A stretch of 64,000 bases of DNA from Cokeromyces recurvatus. Its lineage: Eukaryota > Mucoromycota > Mucoromycetes > Mucorales > Mucoraceae. Position numbers and translations under genes: made by a program. The notes under the pieces are model-generated. The model worked only from the letters and a program-made list of their open reading frames with translations, was not told the origin of the DNA and searched no databases. The stretch is from positions 131,501-195,500 of the forward strand of contig NW_026251406.1 in the NCBI RefSeq assembly GCF_025118155.1, in the 5' to 3' direction. Positions 38,736-49,149 of the stretch are shown piece by piece (positions within the stretch are counted from its first letter, which is position 1; the number at the start of each line of letters is the position of its first letter).

Positions 38736-39672
38736 TTTTTGCTAACATTTACCAATAGATCAATATGTTTCATGGAATTTCAATAAAAACGATCATGTAC
38801 AACCTATTTGTCCTGAAGAGATAGCTCAGAAAGCTGTGTCTGATGCACACGATATGGTATCGACTACTTTAGGCACGAGCCAAATTCCTAAGATTGAAAT
38901 TATTAGAAAGAATATGTATACAAAGGATACATCCTCCTTTGTCTATATCCCTAGTGTCTTTCATCGTATTCTTTACGAAACAAGCTTATTAGCATTAAAA
39001 GCTCATGTATTTCAACAACAGGGATCATCATCATCACCTACTAAATGGTTTTCGTGGCTTTTTAATAAATCACCACCTAAACTTTCCATGTGTTTATTTG
39101 GTGGGCCTACGAGTATTGGATGTCGATTAGAGACAAGTGAGCCCCTGATAGAGAGAGATCTATTACCAGATATACCACGTGATGTATTGGGTATACCTAC
39201 CTCTGCCTCTGTTCTTTCCACCATGACCCAAACTCAAGGAGAACGACGACGACGACGACGACCACAACAACAACAACAACAACAACGGCTTTTACCTCAT
39301 ACAGAATGGATGAATGGATGGCAGGTAGCCAAATCATTGGCCAATCATTGGGGTGGACAACTCAACGTTGTCTCAGCAGAAGGATTAGGATCCAGCCTCT
39401 ATTTGAGTTTAGATCGTGATACAAGTCTGAGGGAACAATATCCTACTAATTCTAATTTTATAAGGGGTGCATCAGCAGAATTACTTCGACACGATCGTCG
39501 TGTATCTGCCATTGGCTTTACCTCGGTCCAAGCAGCGACTGCTCAATTAGATGCCTTTCTATATGCTATCTCTGATCATCATTCACCACCACCACCAAAC
39601 TGGCATGAGACGCAACAACAGCAACCTTATCATCATTCAGTTTCTTTAATGGCAGCAGTTGGTCATGCTTAA
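37959..39672 (+). CDS. Mitochondrial PDK/BCKDK-family protein with degenerate ATP site
   Basis: Four exons: 37959-38039, 38101-38132, 38200-38552 and 38759-39672; 1380 nt, 459 residues. The helical N-terminal domain is clear (FLCNELPIRYTHILRLLS, then PIIRHVAHNYLRDICTLL), as in pyruvate and branched-chain ketoacid dehydrogenase kinases. The GHKL-type C-terminal domain is recognisable from YIPSVFHRILYE and GGQLNVVSAEGLGSSLYLSL. The N-box Asn expected after the Glu (family E..KNA.RA) is replaced by ETSLLALKA. The G1 box (family DRGGG) is unrecognisable, reading SMCLFGGPTSIGCRL. Arg and Gln homopolymers sit in the ATP-lid region. Probably imported to mitochondria; it may be catalytically inactive. 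Intron 3 holds A38. Confidence 0.75.
38696..38733. repeat. A38 homopolymer in an intron of the PDK-like gene
   Basis: Pure A run 23 nt upstream of the acceptor AG at 38757-38758. Confidence 0.95.
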
Positions 39673-39961
39673 CTATATATATGAATATGTCAAAAAGAAA
39701 AAAAAAATATATATATATATATACATTCCTTCAATTATCAAATTTATTTATGAAAGAGAAAAATTTTCATTTTAATAGTTTTGTATATAATTCATTCTAT
39801 TATTCTTATATAGTAATAAATGAATGATAGTGTAATGCAATAATAATAATAATAGTAATAAAGTGTGGCTTTTATTATGATGTTATGAGTGTGGCTAATA
39901 CAATAAATAAATATGTTTTAAATATATATATACAAATATGATACAAAAGGGCTTAAATTGG

Positions 39962-40498
39962 TTATTATCTTAATCTAATAGGTTTAACTTTTGTAATAGA
40001 AAAAGATTTTGCTTTAATCATGACACGACTCTTTCTTGTTATTGATTCTTGTGGATGATAAGTCACTATTGGAGCTCCTTTACAATCCAGTGACTAAATA
40101 AAGGATATTAGTTAGTTTATATTAAAAGAAAGAAAGAAAGAAACACATATATACGCTTTTAATCTAAACTTTACCCGATAAAAAGTAATTTTAACTAAAG
40201 GATCATTTAATTCATATGAACCTACTCTTTTGGATGCCAAATTCCGGCAGAATGAAGATGCTATTATTATTATTATTATTATTTAGTAAATAAGCAGTGT
40301 AAATTAGTTTACATAATTGATTAGATGGGTAGTACCGTCATTGTTTGCACGAACAGTTTGAACTTGTCCTTTGTTATCTGGTCTAGAAAAGAGTTGCATT
40401 CTAAATTGATATGGTCGTTTATGCCAAGGCGTCTCTATGGCTACTACAAAGGTAGATAGAATATACATGACAAGACAGATTAATATGAATTTATTCAT
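39962..40498 (-). CDS. Small secreted protein, unknown function
   Basis: Three exons: 40336-40498, 40175-40260 and 39962-40093; 381 nt, 126 residues. A strong signal peptide (MNKFILICLVMYILSTFVVA) precedes a short domain with QLFSRPDNKGQ, SSFCRNLASKRVGSY and VKITFYRSLDCKG. The spacing of two F[YS]-x-x-x-[NC]-[KN]G strands around a lone Cys recalls small beta-strand-rich, crystallin-like secreted fungal proteins; this is a weak resemblance. The tail is basic. Exon 1 must end at a GTACTA donor to keep frame. Reading through gives a 64-residue form ending at 40304, so intron retention would produce a shorter product. Confidence 0.6.
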
Positions 40499-42666
40499 AA
40501 TATAAAGATAAAAATAAAAGTAAAAGTAATAAAAATAAAAAAATTGATAGCATTGAATTTACATATTTATATTACATGTAAACATTTAGACCGTTGTAGT
40601 ACCCAAAAAAAAAAAAAAAAAAAAAGTATAAAACAAGCCCTTTTTTTTAAAAAAAAAAAAAAAAAAGCAAAAAGTTAATTATAGAAACTACGCCAAGTGC
40701 ACTTTTACATTCACCTGATATATCAAGTATATATAGTCATAAAACATAACTTGTACGATTTATAATAAACAAGCCAAAAAAAAAAGAAATAATGTTCACT
40801 TACATAATAAGGAATTCTAATAAATTAAATCTACCGCTTTTTGGCTTTATCATATTTATAGTCTTATTGTTATTATACTTTTGTTACTAATTATAGAAGA
40901 TGTTTTATATCTTGTTGTTGTCTTTCTTTATTACACACGAACACATTTTTTTTTAAGTATAATAATGACGTTTCATATTTGATGTGTAGACAACACTACT
41001 AAAAATTACTTTTTTTTTTTATATATTTGTATATATTTTTTATATTTTACTTTCCTTTTCGATGAATTTCACTTGTATAATACGTAAATATTTTAGTATC
41101 TATAAAGTTTGATCTATAAAGGAGTATTTTTTTTTGTACAGAGTCAAAAGCAGCAGAATACTAGTTTTATTTATTTATTTATTTTTTTTTATTTTATTGC
41201 CTTGGAAATAATACGGGGTTTTCTCATATCTTTAGCGCTCTTTGAAATCGAATTAACATTTTTTTGACAGAACTGACCAAGTTCTTTTTTTTTTTTGTCT
41301 TTGCGAGTTTAATTTCAATGACAGATCAGGTTTGTGTTTTTTTCTTATAAATAAAATTTAAACCCAATGAACAAAACTAATAAACCATTTGTCTATCAAA
41401 ATTATCTGGTAGGGGGAGGGGGAGAGGAAGTTGGTTAAGAAATAAAGGAATCAAAAACCTTTGATGGGCTCAAGGAAAAGGAAATCTAGATAGCAGAATG
41501 GAGGGAGAGTGGCAGAGTGTAAGGGGACCTATCGATGATCAACTTTTGAGGGTGCATACATTCAATTGAGAAAGCCGTTGAACCTATTGTTTTTTTTTTA
41601 TTACAGTGCAACAACTGATTGATTTCGTTTTCAAGAAAGAAAGAAAAAAATTGAATTGTCGGCTATTTGAATTGTCATATGTGTGTGTGTGTGTGTCTTT
41701 TTTTAATGGTTTCTTCAAAGCAGCATAGATAACACTACAGGAATATATGGGATAGCTACTTGATTCCCGGGATTGTTACTTTAGTAGGTGTTCCAATGAC
41801 AGCACTAGCCCAAAAAAATTTTTTTTTCTCAAGTTAATATGAAACCCAGTTTCCTCTCTCTCTCTCTAATATATATATGTATATACATACATTTATACAA
41901 ATATACATAATGTATAATCCAAATCTGCGCCATTTCACTTCATAAACCAAATCATATCTTATCTGTAAACTGGTCTCATAATTTCCTTCATTTTAGTTTT
42001 GAAGATGGGCCTCTTGAGAGACAGAGGCATAGTATCCTTCAAATGATGATTTGAGTTGTGTCTTTGAATGAATAGAGTCCATAAATTGTTAGTTAAAGAT
42101 TCAATAGTGATATCTTTAGCAAGAAACAATCTGGTGTGTGTGTGTGTGGGGAAATCCTTGTCAAGTAACTTCTTAATATATACTTCTCAGACTCAACATA
42201 TTTGAATTTTATTTCGAATTAAAAAAATATATATATATACGTATACATATATAATTATCCAATGTCAGTATTTCATATATAAATATGTATACACATTGTA
42301 TTATACTTTAGTTTTATATTCTCAAATTTATATATGATTAGCACTAAATATAATTAAGGAGACTAATCTAGAAATATTCCAGTCTCAAGGCTATTAATTA
42401 AAATATTTATGGCCCTATTTATTTGTCAAAGTATGTCGAGCCATTATAGTTGTATGATATAAATGCTCTTCTTTAACATGAATATCCCTTTTTCTCTTAA
42501 AAATACCTTCTTTACAACGTTATAGATAATGTACTTTATTCATTATACAAAATATTACGTAATAAACTATTTTACTTTACTCTTTGAAAAAAAAAAAAGA
42601 TGATGACAAGTTGCTGTGAAACAATTCATATAATATACACTATACAATCATCCATTTGTATTATTT
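40499..42666. other. Intergenic, no gene seen
   Basis: About 2.2 kb. (GT)n runs lie at about 41680-41696 and 42132-42148, with (TA)n tracts near 42228. A GC-richer, G-rich patch at 41410-41580 has no open frame with a known motif. Confidence 0.55.
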
Positions 42667-43337
42667 CTAAAATCCAGCCCATTCAATGGAATAAGAAAAT
42701 ACTTGATCTTCATCGACAACAGAAGCAAATACAAATATCTTTTTCACATTAGTCGCCACTCTTCCTGCCGCTATGATGTCAATGGGCAAAATGATCTCCT
42801 TTGGCTCTTTAACAGATACAATGTAATCACTATGAACACACATGGGGTCATTACTATATAATACAAAATCGCCACCAAACTTGATGCCGTTTGTTAAATA
42901 AAAGCCCATCGACCAAAAATGATCAAAGATGATGGCTCGACTTGATGTTGATGTAGGAGGCAAAGAGCGAGATGAAGTAATCAAAGTTGCCCAGCCTAAG
43001 ATAGGAATTATTGGAGCATGGTTAAGATTAATCATATAACACTCACAATCCATACAATGGGATCACCTTTTTTTAACAACAACTCAACTTCTTCTTGTAA
43101 TAATATGAGTGGTAATCCAAAAAAAGTGTTTTGTGATGGAAATGAAGGTAAGGTGCCGTTTAGTGCACCTACAATACGGTATTCACATCGCAATTTTTTT
43201 ACATCTAATCTTTATATAATTGAGAGAAATTATTGTAGAGGGGACAACTACATTCTAGTTTTACCATGAGCATTAAATATAAAGTATTTATTTCCAAATT
43301 GCTTTATTTGGATCAAGTCCTTTTCTTCATTTATCAT
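42667..43337 (-). CDS. SEN34: tRNA-splicing endonuclease subunit Sen34
   Basis: Three exons: 43265-43337, 43067-43204 and 42667-42995; 540 nt, 179 residues. N-terminal domain: KYFIFNAHDVKKLR, YRIVGALNGTLP, NTFFGLPLILLQEEVELLL. Catalytic domain: GFYLTNGIKFGGDFVLY (Tyr of the catalytic triad region), DPMCVHSDYIV (His), GRVATNVKKIFVFAS (Lys) and IEWAGF at the end. It cuts the 3' splice site of pre-tRNAs as part of the Sen2-Sen34-Sen15-Sen54 complex. It is much shorter than animal TSEN34 because the linker between domains is minimal. Donors were chosen because only they keep frame. Confidence 0.88.
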
Positions 43338-43521
43338 TGAAAAAAATTTCAAAGAAAAAAAAAAAAAGAAAGAAAAAACTTACTGAAATAATTATTTTAT
43401 CATTATGATATTATTTTGTCAAGTAGCGGTATTCACGAAAAAAAAAAATGCAGATACGTATATATACATTACTCTTTTTTTTTTTTCTTAAACTTCTTTT
43501 AAAATTAATTAAATTCTCGAA
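43338..43521. promoter_or_regulatory. Compact divergent promoter, SEN34 / NAD(P)HX dehydratase
   Basis: Only 184 bp separate the two divergent start codons. The interval contains poly-A and poly-T stretches and no other gene, so it must serve both. Confidence 0.55.
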
Positions 43522-43922
43522 ATGCCAGCAAGGATTCCAGATCTTTCCAAAGTACGTCAAATTGTTCCTCCTCTTTCAAGTAAATTACATAAAGGCCAAG
43601 CAGGTAAATTCACATTTCCCCCCAAAAAAAAAATGAAACGAAAAAAGCGAGAAAAATAAGTTTATTTGTTGTGTACTAAAATGAAACGTCCATGTATATA
43701 TTTCAGGAAGAGTAGGCGTTGTTGGTGGTTCAGAAGAGTATAATATTTATTTACTTTTAGCTTGAACCTGCATATTTATTTGTTTTTATTTATTTATTTA
43801 TTTATTTCACTATTCATTGAAGGTATACAGGTGCACCCTATTTTAGTGGTATAGCTTCTATGAAAGTGGTAATAAATAAATGTAGGATACAATACATAAA
43901 ATAATATATTCTAAATCCTTTT

Positions 43923-43957
<35 letters not shown>

Positions 43958-45117
43958 TGTTGACCTTTGCCATATCTTTTGTGAACCTGGAGCAGGCACT
44001 GTTATCAAGGTAAATGCAATATAAATTCTTTATTATAAAACATAACATTTATTTCCTTTCATTTCCCTTACAACTTGTAGAGTTATTCACCAGGTATACA
44101 TACACTCATAAATAGATAAAGACACACATCTACTTATTTATAATAATCATGATATAGACTTAATTGTTCATCCTTATCTTCGAACAAAAGAAAAAAAGGA
44201 AACTGACTTAACAGTTGATAAAATTGTTGAACGAGTGACAAGTGTATTTTCAAGAGTACATGTCTTGGTAGTTGGACCTGGTCTATCAAGAGATGAAGTC
44301 ATGCAGGATACAGCTAAAGAACTAATTAAAAAGGCGCGTGAACAAGATATGGCGATTGTGATTGATGCGGATGGTCTTTATCTTGTTCAACAATATCCTG
44401 AAACAGTGAAAGGATATAAAAAAGCTGTATTAACTCCTAATGTAGTTGAATTTAAGCGACTTTGCGAAAAAATGGTAATATATAGATGATTTTTTTTTCT
44501 TTTCATAAATGAATCATATCTTATATTCTATATGATAGAATGTACAAATGAAAGATGAAAAAGAAAAAGAGGAAATTGCTAAAGAGCTGAGTCAGGCATT
44601 AGGAGGTGTTACAGTAGTCCAAAAGGGAACAGTCGACTACATTACTAACGGTGACGAAGGTAATTTAGATATATTCGAGCGAGCATTATACAAATTATAT
44701 GTTTATATTTATATATCAAATTAAAGTTTTGAAATGTGATATTGATGGTGGTCTAAAACGTATGGGAGGACAAGGAGATATTCTCTCAGGTGCTATTGCG
44801 GCATTTTTAGCATGGGGTAAAGCATACGAAAATAATGTTTGGGAGTAAGTAGTCAAACACGTACACACACACACACACACACAAAAGGGTAATTAAACAG
44901 ATTAAACATATTTTCTTTTTTTTTTTTTATTGGAAAACATAATAGACATTCAAATGAAGTTGAAACTAAAGATATTGCTTTATATGCTACTTATGGAGCT
45001 TGTCATATTACAAGAACGAGTTCAAGATTGGCCTTCCAAAAGTATGGTAGGTCCGTTTTAACTTCACATATGTTAGAAGAAATTGGTGCTAGTTATGATC
45101 AATTTATGAAACACTAA
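43522..45117 (+). CDS. ATP-dependent (S)-NAD(P)H-hydrate dehydratase
   Basis: Nine exons: 43522-43603, 43707-43737, 43823-43868, 43956-44009, 44081-44093, 44158-44474, 44539-44659, 44727-44844 and 44946-45117; 954 nt, 317 residues, the usual size. Ribokinase-fold landmarks: GRVGVVGGSEEYTGAPYF, GVDLCHIFCE, VLVVGPGLSRD, VIDADGLYLV, VLTPNVVEF and the anion-hole/catalytic motif GGQGDILSGAIAAFL. It repairs hydrated, damaged NADH and NADPH. Exon 5 is a 13-nt microexon coding SYSP. The intron before exon 4 ends in A28-G, so the acceptor AG is formed at the end of a homopolymer. Confidence 0.92.
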
Positions 45118-45231
45118 ATAAATAAATAAATAAATAAATTGTTTATATATAGTTTTCTTTTTTTTTCTCTCTCTCTCTCTCATTCTCTTTCTGTTTCTCC
45201 TTTCTTTTTTTTTTTTTTTTAATAATAAAAG

Positions 45232-45814
45232 ATGAAGGTATCTACACTCAATACAAATACAAATAATACTATCGAAGAAAGAAAAGGTATTCCTGATTCT
45301 TTTATCGAAATTGAAGTTAAAGCTCCTCAAACACATGGTAAATAAATAAATAAACAAATACATACATACATAATATATACACATATATATCCTAATACAA
45401 TCATCACTGTAGGTAAAGGATTTAATATGTACACAGATTATGAAATTGTTTGCAAAACCAATTTGCCCATGTTTCACTTTAAAGAGTCCACAGTAAGAAG
45501 AAGATATAGTAAGTTTGAATCATTAAAGTTCAAATTGGAAGAAAATGATTATGAAATCAAGGTACCCAATTTACCTGGTAAAGTCCTTACAAATCGATTC
45601 TCCGATAAAATCATTGAAGAACGAAGACAGAAGCTAGAAAAGTTCCTACAAATGTAAATAAAAAAGTAAATTCAAAGAGGAAAAAAAAAAGAGATAATAA
45701 CAGATTCTTATTCCTTTTAATGATAGTCTCTGCAGTAATATCGAATTAATACAAGATTATGAAGAGTCAAAGGCAAGGCTTATTGTCAAATTCATTCAAG
45801 GGGTTAGATTTTAA
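45232..45814 (+). CDS. SNX3: PX-domain sorting nexin, SNX3/Grd19-like
   Basis: Three exons: 45232-45337, 45413-45653 and 45727-45814; 435 nt, 144 residues. The protein is little more than a PX domain: FIEIEVKAPQTH, YEIVCKTNLPMF, the phosphoinositide-binding RRRYSKFESL, LPGKVLTNRFSDKIIEERRQ and LEKFLQ. This is the arrangement of SNX3/Grd19, which binds PI3P on endosomes and recycles cargo with retromer. The C-terminal helix (last ~28 residues) is divergent. Its stop codon is one base from that of the convergent HAUS4-like gene. Confidence 0.85.
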
Positions 45815-45815
45815 T

Positions 45816-46695
45816 TTAGTTATTTTTTATTCTTTCAATGTCATCTTTAGTTGCTTGAACTCTATAAATTAATCGATGATATGCATTTGTTAATATCTCA
45901 AATTCAGGTCCAAGTTTATTGTATTCTTCTATTCGCTGACTCGTATATTTTAACCTTCTTTCTGCTGCCATATATTCTTTTTCTAAAATGTTTCTATTAT
46001 ATGTTATTAGTTAAAATAAAGCTTTGTAAAAAAAAAAAAAAAGAAAAAAAATAGAATACTTTAGTGATACAAGTGCTGTTCTCATTTCTTCATCTTCATA
46101 AGTATCAAGTAGTACTTTTAAATGAAGAATTCTATCATATAACGTTTAAGTACAAAGTGTGAAATGTATGTATATATGCATGTATTACTTGATGCTTATA
46201 AGTAATGTATCGACTAGAGTTGTATAATAATGATCTAAATCTTCATTTTTATCTTTTTCTGACTTGAATTTGTATTCTTCAATAATAGACCATGTTACAT
46301 CTAATAGCTCTAAAGCAGTTTTGACATAATCTGTCACCTTCAATATTAACTGACTTCGTTTTTGATTCATTTCATCTTGCACTTTTTCTAATTGTTCTAC
46401 AGTTTCAGGTATATTAACCATGGATGATAAAGAAATGAAATCTGAAACTTGATTATATTTTAATTGTATTGCTTCATTTAAAGAATTTTCCTAATTAATC
46501 AAGTTAAAGCTTTGAAATATTATAAACTTGATTTTATTACTTTTAACTTTTTGATTTCATTTAATAAGATTTCATTTTTGAGACGATTAAAATTATTTGC
46601 CTTGGCCTAGTTAAATTATAATTATAAAAAATATTTTTGAATTACTTGATGTTTAATTCTGTTACATTGGTTAATTCTTGTTCAAAAACGTTCAT
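45816..46695 (-). CDS. HAUS augmin-like complex subunit 4 candidate (coiled coil)
   Basis: Proposed exons: 46666-46695, 46541-46606, 46189-46490, 46060-46131 and 45816-45993; 648 nt, about 215 residues. It is mostly helical and charged, with coiled-coil-like heptads (TVEQLEKVQDEMNQKRSQL). The segment LKVLLDTYEDEEMRTALVSL followed by RIEEYNKLGPEFEILTNAYHRL resembles the C-terminal part of HAUS4, an augmin subunit that recruits gamma-tubulin to spindle microtubules. Shorter than animal HAUS4. The first exon is uncertain: only a weak GTAACA donor keeps frame, and translation could start later. Without a profile match, 'coiled-coil protein' is the safe label. Confidence 0.5.
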
Positions 46696-46827
46696 GTTTT
46701 TTTTAATAATAAAAAGAAAAAATGCACAAACTTTATAAATAAAATTTTTGTAAATATTCATTTTATTTTATTTTTTTATTTTTTTTTTCATTTAAAAACT
46801 AGACATGGTGGAATTTGTAACATAAAA

Positions 46828-47883
46828 ATGACCCATCAACAACTTAATTCTATTTTTACAATTGTAGTGAGCGACACAGCTTTTCAAATTAGTTGGAAAT
46901 CACTCATCTCTGATGGACCCAGTAACTTTTTTACACGGCATTTCATAAAGTCTAATTCTCGCATCATTCACGTTGATCGTAATCCAAACACATTTACACT
47001 TATTATGAAACATCTTCGAGGCTATCCGATTGTAGCTCGTGATGAATGTGAACATCAAGATCTTCTCAATGATGCGTATTTTTATGATCTTAAAAGACTC
47101 AAACAATATCTTAAAGAGTTTATCTATCTTAATGTGGGTGGTACTCACTTTAGACTACGTTGGGATATCTTTAATAAAGATGGACATAATTATTTTACGG
47201 GACCCCTTAAGCATTCATTACTAGCACCTCATCCATCTCCAGGTGAGGCTCTACCTTTTACAATTGAACGTGATCCAGAGACGTTTAAGGATATGATTCG
47301 ACACCTTCAAGGTTATCATATTGAAATTCGGGATGAACATCATCGACAGTCCCTTTTATCAGATGCCGAATTTTATTTATTTCGAAAGTTACGAGATCAA
47401 TTATGTAAAAGTGAGAATAGACAAGAAGATGAGATTCTTATGTTTATAGAGGATGTCAGACCGGCCTCTTTCCAAAAGATAGGTAACTGTATAGGATATG
47501 AAAACGATGGACGTCTTTATGAGTCATTATTAGTAGAAATAGATGATGTGAATGTAAGATGGTATGGTGGCCATGTATTTTTATTAGAGAAACATATAAA
47601 ATTACCAAAGGATCCAAACTGGTCCATTTTAGAAACCATCACGTTGGACCCTCATTGTGCTATTGTGATGGACGACAAGATATGGAATCTAACAGAGTTT
47701 ATTGAACAGCTTTCTAATTCAAACCAAAATTGGTTTGGTATTGAAAAGTCCATTGCTAAAGTCTTTCCCGTCGTTTTAGAATCGTTATCAAAGCAAAGGT
47801 TATCCTTGTCTATTCTTAAGATGCAGGTTATTTTATCAAGGACACAGGCTAATATGAAGCGTGAATTTTTAAATCCTTTATAA
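46828..47883 (+). CDS. Protein with two tandem BTB/T1 (KCTD-like) domains
   Basis: Single exon from the ATG at 46828; 351 residues. An in-frame extension up to 46678 is translation of A/T-rich leader and is not trusted. The first BTB spans about residues 8-95 (FTIVVSDTAFQISWKSL, FFTRHF, then HVDRNPNTFTLIMKHLRGY). The second starts near 97 with the T1 hallmark IYLNVGGTHFRLRW and NYFTGPL, then IERDPETFKDMIRHLQGY. The duplicated [DR]P-x-TF...HL.GY pattern shows the two domains are related. The C-terminal ~150 residues are unassigned. Possibly a cullin-3 adaptor or oligomerisation protein. It is divergent from the HAUS4-like gene, with 132 bp between starts. Confidence 0.75.
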   Translation: MTHQQLNSIFTIVVSDTAFQISWKSLISDGPSNFFTRHFIKSNSRIIHVDRNPNTFTLIMKHLRGYPIVARDECEHQDLLNDAYFYDLKRLKQYLKEFIYLNVGGTHFRLRWDIFNKDGHNYFTGPLKHSLLAPHPSPGEALPFTIERDPETFKDMIRHLQGYHIEIRDEHHRQSLLSDAEFYLFRKLRDQLCKSENRQEDEILMFIEDVRPASFQKIGNCIGYENDGRLYESLLVEIDDVNVRWYGGHVFLLEKHIKLPKDPNWSILETITLDPHCAIVMDDKIWNLTEFIEQLSNSNQNWFGIEKSIAKVFPVVLESLSKQRLSLSILKMQVILSRTQANMKREFLNPL

Positions 47884-48048
47884 TTACCATAAAAGGAAAA
47901 TTAGAAATCGGGTAGATTGCAGAAAAAATTCGATTTTTAAATTATCATAATAAAGTCTAGTATTTTTATTATTTATTTATTTATTATTTATTTTATTTTA
48001 TTTTTTTTTTTTATTTTTTTTTTTTTTGTTGTTGTGCTTTCTATAGAA

Positions 48049-49049
48049 ATGAAGGATTTGCTTTTAGATGATTCACTGTCTACTTTAATATTAAAAAAGA
48101 GTAAACGAACTTTTATACGTCGGTCTTCTCATCAGCGTCATATTCCAGCTTTCTTATATAAGCTGTACAAGTAAGAAACCCCTTTTTATTTATTTATTTA
48201 TTTATTTATTTATCTATTTATTTATCTATCTATTTTTGGTTACTTGTCTATTTTACAAGTATGGTAGAAGATAATTCAACAAATCAATATATTCAATGGT
48301 GTAAAGAAGGGACTTCATTTGTAGGTAAATACCGATATACATGCATGTATTGCCTTTTTTAACTAAAGAAATCTATTCTAGTTTACAATGATGAAGAATT
48401 TGCTACAAACATATTGCCTCACTTTTATAAACATAAAACGTTCTCCTCATTTATTCGACAACTGAATATGTATAATTTCCGTAAAATACCTCGTACCTCA
48501 CTCTGGCAATTTGAAAATCCCTTTTTTAAACGTGGTCAACCTGATTTACTTGCTTCTATAACTCGAAAAAGAAAGTCACAACAAACTCCCTTATTAGGTG
48601 GTGATGATGATTTGAAAGGAATTTTAAAGAAAGAGTTAAATAAGCTGAAAGAGCAACAGACAAACATGTTAAACAAGTTGAAGACTCTACAAGGACAACG
48701 TCAAATGGTGTGGAAGGAAAGGATGAAAGTGTATGACTATCAACAAAGACATCAACAAGTGATTTCCAAAATTTTACAATTCTTAACCACTCTTGTTGTC
48801 TTTAGTAATCAGCATCACATAAAAAATGTATTAGCAGCAGATCATACACAAGCTATGTTGGGTCAACAGGCTCATCCATTTACTAACACTACTACTTCTA
48901 CTTTGATGACTGATAATGTAACAATACAGCCTTCTATAGTCACAAATGGCTATTCTTCTTCTTCTTCTTCCTGTTTAGATACTATTCTGTATTATACATC
49001 ACCTCTAAATCAGTCTTTTATAAATGCAGCGAATACAACTTATCCTTAA
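48049..49049 (+). CDS. HSF-type DNA-binding transcription factor
   Basis: Three exons: 48049-48170, 48260-48324 and 48382-49049; 855 nt, 284 residues. The HSF DNA-binding domain is assembled across exons: IPAFLYKLYNMVED, IQWCKEGTSFVVYND, FATNILPHFYKHKTFSSFI, RQLNMYNFRKI and FENPFFKRGQPDLL. A coiled coil follows (LKKELNKLKEQQTNMLNKL...), consistent with the HR-A/B trimerisation region, then a Ser/Thr/Asn-rich tail. Compared with canonical Hsf1, 'MYGFHKV' reads MYNFRKI, as in several fungal HSF-like (Sfl1/Skn7-type) proteins. No receiver domain, so it is not Skn7. Confidence 0.87.
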
Positions 49050-49116
49050 AGATTAGAATCATATATGATGATAACATTTAAATCCTCTCTCTCTCTCTCT
49101 GTTTCTTATGTAATAT

Positions 49117-49149
<33 letters not shown>

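Noticed and set aside
46678..46827. 50-residue N-terminal extension of the double-BTB protein
   Set aside because: Reads Phe/Lys/Asn-rich A/T leader sequence with no resemblance to the domain; the ATG at 46828 sits just before the BTB start.
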